Positions 24,249 to 28,581 of a stretch of DNA of 28,581 nucleotides are shown here, in pieces (the first letter of the stretch is position 1; every line of letters starts with the position of its first letter). The position numbers and the translations under genes are program-made. The notes beneath the pieces were generated by a model. The model saw only the letters and a program-made list of their open reading frames with translations, was not told the origin of the DNA and did no database searches. This DNA is from DATGFK01 sp040007395 (GTDB taxonomy: Bacteria; Chloroflexota; Anaerolineae; Aggregatilineales; UBA2796): positions 1-28,581 of the forward strand of contig JBDTVG010000025.1 of NCBI GenBank assembly GCA_040007395.1, in the 5' to 3' direction.

Positions 24249-25310
24249 ATGCGTTCAATTCGTGCATTTATAGTGTGGTGTGTTGTGCTGGTTATCGTAG
24301 GGGGCACATTCTATCCATTGCGAACTGCTCAGGCCGCTGATGATGTCGATCTCAGTGCGATTCGTCTGTATGTAGTCAACAAAGCGACTGATCTTAAAAA
24401 GGGCGCAGTCGCCCTTCAAAACGACAGCAATACGTTTTACAATATGGCTCAGAGTGTCAAATTTGATTACGCTGTACTCTGGCAGAGCCAAAAAGATAAC
24501 GTCGTTAAATCTATCCAAGCGATCCAAAAAGAGTGGACTACTGTCAGTCCACTCTATGAGCAGATGGAAGGCATTGTCGCGGGTGTACCGTTTCTGTCAA
24601 AATATGATCCCATTCTGGACGCTGGAGCCAAAGGAGACACCAATTATAATGTCCTGCTGCCCGATGGTCGGTCACTAGAAAAACCCGGCAATCTGTTCGG
24701 CCTACTTGAAACGAGTTTATGGGGAACGGACAAAGACTTTATTGCCCCCATAAGTGTTGATTTTGACGGCAACGGCAAGCAGGATTTTGGCGAAGTTATG
24801 CCAGATGCGATCCTCCTGAAAGGCTTTGCAGATGCGCTATCCGATCAGACGGGCGCACTGTTGGGTCAGGCAATCGTCTGGGAACCCAGCGAATCAGACG
24901 TATTCACGGCATTGGTCATCAATGTCCCGACCATGGCAGATTTTTTCAATTCGTGGAAAACATCGCGGTTCGTCATGGGCGACAAAGCCACCCATAACGA
25001 TTTTGTCGTAATCTCACGCTTATCAGACATTAATGATAATATCGGCAGTTGGCAGGTAATGTGGAAAGGACTCAGCCCGCTCGTTGAAAAGGTTGATGCC
25101 GCACGGAATGGGCAAATCAACGCTGGGTTAGCCGATCTGAAAACCTACGTGGATAACCTGTATTCGCAGGAACACGGGGGCAAACGCTTTACGCCTGAAC
25201 AGGCCGATATATTTGCCAGCGAGGCGCAGAATCGCGCTACGACCATTGTTGGGCAGATCACGCAGGTCGCCGCCGAACTGAATATCACCTTGCCCAATCA
25301 AAATCAATAA
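24249..25310 (+). CDS. Secreted EfeO/imelysin-like protein
   Basis: Likely an extracytoplasmic iron-binding partner of the FTR1 permease encoded next. The 353-residue precursor starts with a signal peptide (about 1-30: basic start, hydrophobic core 'FIVWCVVLVIVGGTF', cleavage after AQA). 'LSAIRLYVVNKATDLKKGAVAL' and the helical region after it recall the M75/EfeO domain ('LYEQMEGIVAGV' follows). The segment 'LFGLLETSLWG' (about 154-164) sits where EfeO-type proteins have 'HRIE..LWG', keeping the Glu but not the His, so metal binding may differ or the family may be only a distant relative. A GGGAAGG element lies upstream of the ATG at 24249. A good promoter is 140 bases upstream. A 12-bp hairpin separates it from the permease gene. 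Confidence 0.72.
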   Translation: MRSIRAFIVWCVVLVIVGGTFYPLRTAQAADDVDLSAIRLYVVNKATDLKKGAVALQNDSNTFYNMAQSVKFDYAVLWQSQKDNVVKSIQAIQKEWTTVSPLYEQMEGIVAGVPFLSKYDPILDAGAKGDTNYNVLLPDGRSLEKPGNLFGLLETSLWGTDKDFIAPISVDFDGNGKQDFGEVMPDAILLKGFADALSDQTGALLGQAIVWEPSESDVFTALVINVPTMADFFNSWKTSRFVMGDKATHNDFVVISRLSDINDNIGSWQVMWKGLSPLVEKVDAARNGQINAGLADLKTYVDNLYSQEHGGKRFTPEQADIFASEAQNRATTIVGQITQVAAELNITLPNQNQ

Positions 25311-25324
25311 CGTTCGAGGATAGT

Positions 25325-25353
25325 CGGTGAAAAGGATACCGTCCTTTTCACCG
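25325..25353. terminator. 12-bp perfect hairpin between EfeO-like and FTR1 genes
   Basis: CGGTGAAAAGGA (25325-25336) pairs perfectly with TCCTTTTCACCG (25342-25353) over a five-base loop. It starts 14 bases after the EfeO-like stop and ends 22 bases before the FTR1 ATG. The following GTTTGT is only a weak T-run, so it could be a leaky terminator or an mRNA-stabilising element that gives more of the first product than of the permease. Confidence 0.6.
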
Positions 25354-25375
25354 GTTTGTAAACGTAAGAGGAAGC

Positions 25376-27787
25376 ATGATCCATTCTATTTGCCGCAGCA
25401 TTCGTTTCTGGTTGGCTGCCCTGCTTGTTATGGGAGCGATGATCGTTGGATTACGCCCGGTGTCGGCTCAGGCCACCGAGCCATGGAACGCGGCAGACAG
25501 CGTGCGACGTTCCCTGTTTACAGCGGAAATGTCGGTGTTGAGCGGCGAAAGCGGCGACGTTTCACAGGTCAATGCCGCCATCGATATGTATACCCACGCC
25601 TTGAAGCCTCAGATTAGCGCGGCGGCTCCTGATGTTGCCCAAACGCTGGATGATGCTCTGAATGCGGCACTTAGCACGACGCAAAAGGGCGATGCGTTGG
25701 GGTTGGCGGTAGCACGCAGCCAAGTCTGGACGGGGTTGGTACATGGCAGTACGCGAGTGATCATGCAGGCGATTACGAGTGGAGATACCACGACTGCCGA
25801 CCAATGGCTGCAACTCCGCGATTTCCGCACCTCGACAAAATTCTCACGTCCGGGCGGGGACTCATTATTGGCGTTAAATGCTCTGATTGCAGGCCAAGCA
25901 AATGCCACCGATACGCTGGCTACTGTTCGGGTTGACTTGCTAGATACTTATCAAGCGAAACTCAATGAAGCCCTTGTTAACGCCGACAACGCCCAGCAGC
26001 AAGACTTCGGTCAGAAACAAGTCGAGCAAAGCGCCTTAGCGGCGGGCTATTTTGATCTGCTGACTGATCCCAAACTAAGCACCGCTTTTCTCACGTTACG
26101 TGGGCAGAATGGTATCGCAGCCTCGCAAGAAACGTTCAAGGCACTAGTCACAGCGGCACTCAACCGTGATGCAGCGAATTATCATACCGTGCGTTCTCAG
26201 GTGGATAGCGCTCTCAAGGATTTCCGCGTTGCGCCACTTTCCGATGCTGAACAAGTGCGTCGGGCGGGACAGCTTGCTCAATTTGTAGCGTTGGTTTCCG
26301 TCGAATATGGGCGTGGTGTCGTAAATGGCAAGGTCATCAAAGACCTTGAAATCCAAGAAGCCTTGACCTTTCGCGACGGCGCGAATGCCGCGTTCAGTGA
26401 CTTGCAGACAATTCTCGATGTACGCGATCCGGTAGCCACTGCGCGTGTGGCGACCCTACTGAGTACCTTGAAAACTCAGATAATGGCAACCGTCGATCCA
26501 TCCGTCGTCGATTCGACGGTGAATGACATCAGTAAAACGCTCACGACGCTCTACCCTGCCAGTTGGCAGACGCTGAACAGCGGCTCGGATTTCGATGTAA
26601 TTAGTTCAATTCTTGACCAGATTGAACCCGCTGTAAAACAGGGAATGTACGCACAAGCTGAGTCCGCCCGGTTGCAAGCCTACGCGATTCTAGATTCAGG
26701 GATAGAGCAAAAACTGCGTGGCTTCGCCCCTGATCTAGCCGTGCGGGTCGAAAGTCTATTTTGGCAGGGTGACGGCAAACAAGTTGGGCTTTCGGTGCTG
26801 ATTGCTAATAACGCTTCCCCGGCTGAGATAAATGCAGGCTTAGTCGCCCTCCGAACCGCCCTGACAGAGTCGCAAACCTTCCTCGGCGGTGCCAAGACTG
26901 CTCCATTAGCGGTGGCTGGCAATGCGGCGGTTATTGTTTTCCGCGAAGGCTTGGAAGCGGTACTCATTCTCGCTTCGCTAATTGCCAGTATGCGGACGGT
27001 AGAAAGCAAAAAATTCCGTCGTCCCGTCTTTTTTGGCGCAGCACTAGCCCTCATTGTTTCGGGTATTACTTGGTGGGTCGCCAACAGCTTGCTGATGTCG
27101 CTCATCAAATATGGCGAAAAGCTCTCGGTGATCGTCGGTCTTATCGCGATTGGCGTTCTCTTGCTCATTACCAACTGGTTTTTCCACAAAACCTATTGGG
27201 TAGGATGGATGGCAAACTTCCATAAGCAAAAAAGCCGAATTCTCGGTGGAACCCTTGTTCTTGGGCCATCGGTGGGACTCATTTTGCTAGGATTCACCTC
27301 GATCTATCGAGAAGGGTTCGAGACCGTCTTGTTTCTGCAATCGCTGGTGCTGGATTCGGGCATTACAACGGTATTGCTGGGTGTCATCATGGGGTTAGTC
27401 GCCACTGGCATCATAGGGCTTATTGTGTTTGGCTTGCAAGTTCGGCTTCCCGCCAAACAAATGCTTATTGTGACCGGAATCTTTATCGGGGTTGTGCTGC
27501 TGACAATGGTCGGAAATACCGTCCATGCCGCCCAATCGGTAGGATGGCTGCCGATTACGCCTATCGCAGGACTCTATATTCCGTACTGGATGGGGCAGTG
27601 GTTTGGATTGTTCACAACTTGGCAGAGTGTCGTGCTTCAATTTATTGCCGCAGCGTTCGTTATTGGTAGTTACGTGCTCGCGGAGCGCATGAACAGCCAA
27701 AAGCGCACTCAAAAAGGTGGCAAAATAACACAGGACACCGCAGAGCGAGCGCCTGACACAACAACCGTAGCGCATCATCTTCAGTGA
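25376..27787 (+). CDS. efeU: FTR1-family high-affinity iron permease with large N-terminal ectodomain
   Basis: Predicted iron importer of the cytoplasmic membrane. The 803-residue protein has a signal or anchor segment (about 1-34, 'FWLAALLVMGAMIVGLRPV', AQA-type end), then an ectodomain of about 480 residues that is helical and rich in Ala/Asp/Gln, and a seven-helix FTR1 domain from about 515. The iron-transport REGxE motifs are intact: 'FREGLEAVL' (about 521-529) and 'YREGFETVLFLQ' (about 643-654). A charged cytoplasmic tail ends the protein. Canonical EfeU is only about 280 residues, so the ectodomain is a large addition and may capture or oxidise iron alongside the EfeO-like neighbour. 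GAGGAAG lies just before the ATG. Its stop codon lies inside a hairpin. Confidence 0.9.
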   Translation: MIHSICRSIRFWLAALLVMGAMIVGLRPVSAQATEPWNAADSVRRSLFTAEMSVLSGESGDVSQVNAAIDMYTHALKPQISAAAPDVAQTLDDALNAALSTTQKGDALGLAVARSQVWTGLVHGSTRVIMQAITSGDTTTADQWLQLRDFRTSTKFSRPGGDSLLALNALIAGQANATDTLATVRVDLLDTYQAKLNEALVNADNAQQQDFGQKQVEQSALAAGYFDLLTDPKLSTAFLTLRGQNGIAASQETFKALVTAALNRDAANYHTVRSQVDSALKDFRVAPLSDAEQVRRAGQLAQFVALVSVEYGRGVVNGKVIKDLEIQEALTFRDGANAAFSDLQTILDVRDPVATARVATLLSTLKTQIMATVDPSVVDSTVNDISKTLTTLYPASWQTLNSGSDFDVISSILDQIEPAVKQGMYAQAESARLQAYAILDSGIEQKLRGFAPDLAVRVESLFWQGDGKQVGLSVLIANNASPAEINAGLVALRTALTESQTFLGGAKTAPLAVAGNAAVIVFREGLEAVLILASLIASMRTVESKKFRRPVFFGAALALIVSGITWWVANSLLMSLIKYGEKLSVIVGLIAIGVLLLITNWFFHKTYWVGWMANFHKQKSRILGGTLVLGPSVGLILLGFTSIYREGFETVLFLQSLVLDSGITTVLLGVIMGLVATGIIGLIVFGLQVRLPAKQMLIVTGIFIGVVLLTMVGNTVHAAQSVGWLPITPIAGLYIPYWMGQWFGLFTTWQSVVLQFIAAAFVIGSYVLAERMNSQKRTQKGGKITQDTAERAPDTTTVAHHLQ

Positions 27788-27797
27788 TGATGCGTTT
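27771..27797 (+). terminator. Hairpin overlapping the FTR1 stop codon
   Basis: CGCATCATC (27771-27779) pairs with GATGATGCG (27786-27794) over a six-base loop, followed by TTT. The stop codon (27785-27787) is inside the loop and right arm. The stem is 9 bp with a short T-run, so it may be a weak intrinsic terminator ending the iron operon before the promoter at 27860. Confidence 0.5.
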
Positions 27798-27859
27798 ACC
27801 GCGACAGTATCGTTGAGGAATTATTTATAGCCTACCGCCCATAATGGCTCCAATTGGCA

Positions 27860-27888
27860 TTGAACCGCTGCTCGAAACTTGCTAGAAT
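27860..27888 (+). promoter_or_regulatory. Sigma-70-type promoter before the small membrane genes
   Basis: TTGAAC (27860-27865) and TAGAAT (27883-27888) are 17 bases apart. The start site would be near 27895, at the AGGAG ribosome-binding site (27896-27900), so the leader would be very short. Together with the upstream hairpin this suggests a separate transcription unit. Confidence 0.4.
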
Positions 27889-27907
27889 GTCTCACAGGAG
27901 AAATAAC

Positions 27908-28384
27908 GTGAAGACTTCCAGCATTGTTGAGTATTCGACTAAAGCAACGCGGCAGGCACAACATCGGCGTGAAATGCTGCGGCAGGTGTATCTTCCGATT
28001 GGCCTCACCGCATTATTGTTAGTGGTTGTGCCAGTGGTTCTGCTGCTGACATTTTCGCCGTATCAACTCGGAACTGTCAGCAGTTTCATGTCGCTGCTGA
28101 TGCTAATCCCGGCGGCGGTGCTATGCATTATCCCGTATGTCGCACTAGCAGCGTTGGTGATGGCGTTGTGGAAGCTTAATGTGTGGCTGCCGGATCGCTT
28201 TGCGTTGCTCCAGAATGTTATTCGAGGAGCGAACAGTGCCGAACAAGTCGCCATTCGTATAATTGTCAGACCAATTATCTGGCTGAACTCACAGTTTGCC
28301 GCGTTAGAAAGTTTGCTACGCCGCAAGCCCAAAGCACTTCCGAATCCATCTACGAAAAGGGGGATTGATGAATACACGCGATAA
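27908..28384 (+). CDS. Two-span membrane protein, unknown function
   Basis: 158 residues starting at GTG 27908 (KTSSIVEYSTKATRQAQ...). This start is chosen because AGGAG lies seven bases upstream; an ATG at 27854 in the same frame has no such signal and would lie upstream of the candidate promoter. Two hydrophobic segments are visible, about 29-48 ('LPIGLTALLLVVVPVVLLL') and 60-88, then a cytoplasmic or amphipathic tail ('RLIVRPIIWLNSQFAALESLL'-like, basic 'RRKPK'). No family was recognised. The next ATG (28368) overlaps its end by 17 bases, so the two are translationally coupled. Confidence 0.65.
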   Translation: MKTSSIVEYSTKATRQAQHRREMLRQVYLPIGLTALLLVVVPVVLLLTFSPYQLGTVSSFMSLLMLIPAAVLCIIPYVALAALVMALWKLNVWLPDRFALLQNVIRGANSAEQVAIRIIVRPIIWLNSQFAALESLLRRKPKALPNPSTKRGIDEYTR

Positions 28385-28581
28385 CGGTTGGAAAAACATT
28401 GTGTATCTGGTCGGCGCAGCATTAGGTCTGATCATGGGTGTAACGGCAGCTCATTTGTATGCACAGGCGGCAGAAGAAAGCGGTCATGAAGGGGAAAGAC
28501 CACAGATTGAAACGGGTGATGCCCTTCGGATTGGGATGCTGGATGACATTGCGACCATACACGATGCCCTGCGCGCCCTGG
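28368..28581 (+). CDS. Small single-span membrane protein, 5' part (runs off window end)
   Basis: ATG at 28368 opens a frame to the window edge, giving 71 residues. GGGGG lies a few bases upstream. Residues about 9-31 ('NIVYLVGAALGLIMGVTAAH') form one membrane segment or an uncleaved signal anchor, followed by an acidic stretch ('AAEESGHEGERPQIE') and 'LDDIATIHDALRAL'. It overlaps the preceding gene by 17 bases in another frame. The pattern, membrane anchor plus short soluble tail, is common in Chloroflexota, but I do not know a function. Confidence 0.65.
   Translation, partial: MNTRDNGWKNIVYLVGAALGLIMGVTAAHLYAQAAEESGHEGERPQIETGDALRIGMLDDIATIHDALRAL

Overview
The window looks like chromosome from a filamentous or Anaerolineae-type Chloroflexota, by inference from gene content only. 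The pointers are a membrane protein with a long Thr/Pro-rich tail, Ser/Thr kinase and AAA-ATPase fusions, a tubulin-like/AAA giant protein, an FTR1 permease with a large ectodomain, paired acyl-ACP desaturases with a cyclopropane-synthase-like enzyme, and a CbiX with a DR2241-like C-terminus. No rRNA, tRNA or CRISPR was seen. Most of it is ordinary, densely packed chromosome, interrupted by two patches of decayed insertion sequences (1-1069 and 6340-7020).

Layout. 1-1069: the start of one transposase, running off the window, and a broken IS4-type transposase. 1220-5284 (minus): ABC exporter, acyl-ACP desaturase and fmt. 5351-6205: a small unknown ORF convergent with a SAM methyltransferase. 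6340-7020: an IS701-type remnant that appears joined to an unrelated transposase tail. 7241-8705 (plus): an unknown protein with an internal duplication, and a small membrane protein. 8756-11345 (minus): cyclopropane-synthase-like methyltransferase, a second acyl-ACP desaturase, and a YjjX-type NTPase. 11593-14401 (plus): a compact three-gene siroheme operon (precorrin-2 dehydrogenase, two-domain CbiX with an Fe-S-type tail, SUMT), followed by a synapsin-like ATP-grasp protein, YchF, and a membrane-anchored pseudokinase. 17699-23714 (minus): a two-gene operon of a 1371-residue degenerate tubulin-like/AAA protein and an AAA/Ser-Thr kinase fusion. 24249-28581 (plus): secreted EfeO/imelysin-like protein, FTR1 iron permease, and two small membrane proteins, the last cut by the window end.

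How genes may work together. The siroheme operon covers uroporphyrinogen III to siroheme. The EfeO-like and FTR1 proteins form an iron-uptake pair with a recognisable promoter, a possible operator and a strong hairpin between the genes. The two desaturases and the cyclopropane-synthase-like enzyme fit a fatty-acid modification set: desaturation, then methylene or methyl addition at the double bond. The most unusual part is 16.5-23.7 kb. A kinase-fold protein lacking all catalytic residues faces an operon that encodes an intact kinase fused to an AAA-like NTPase and a tubulin-fold protein whose nucleotide loops have decayed but which carries an intact AAA module. I read this as a candidate signalling or membrane-associated machine of unknown function.
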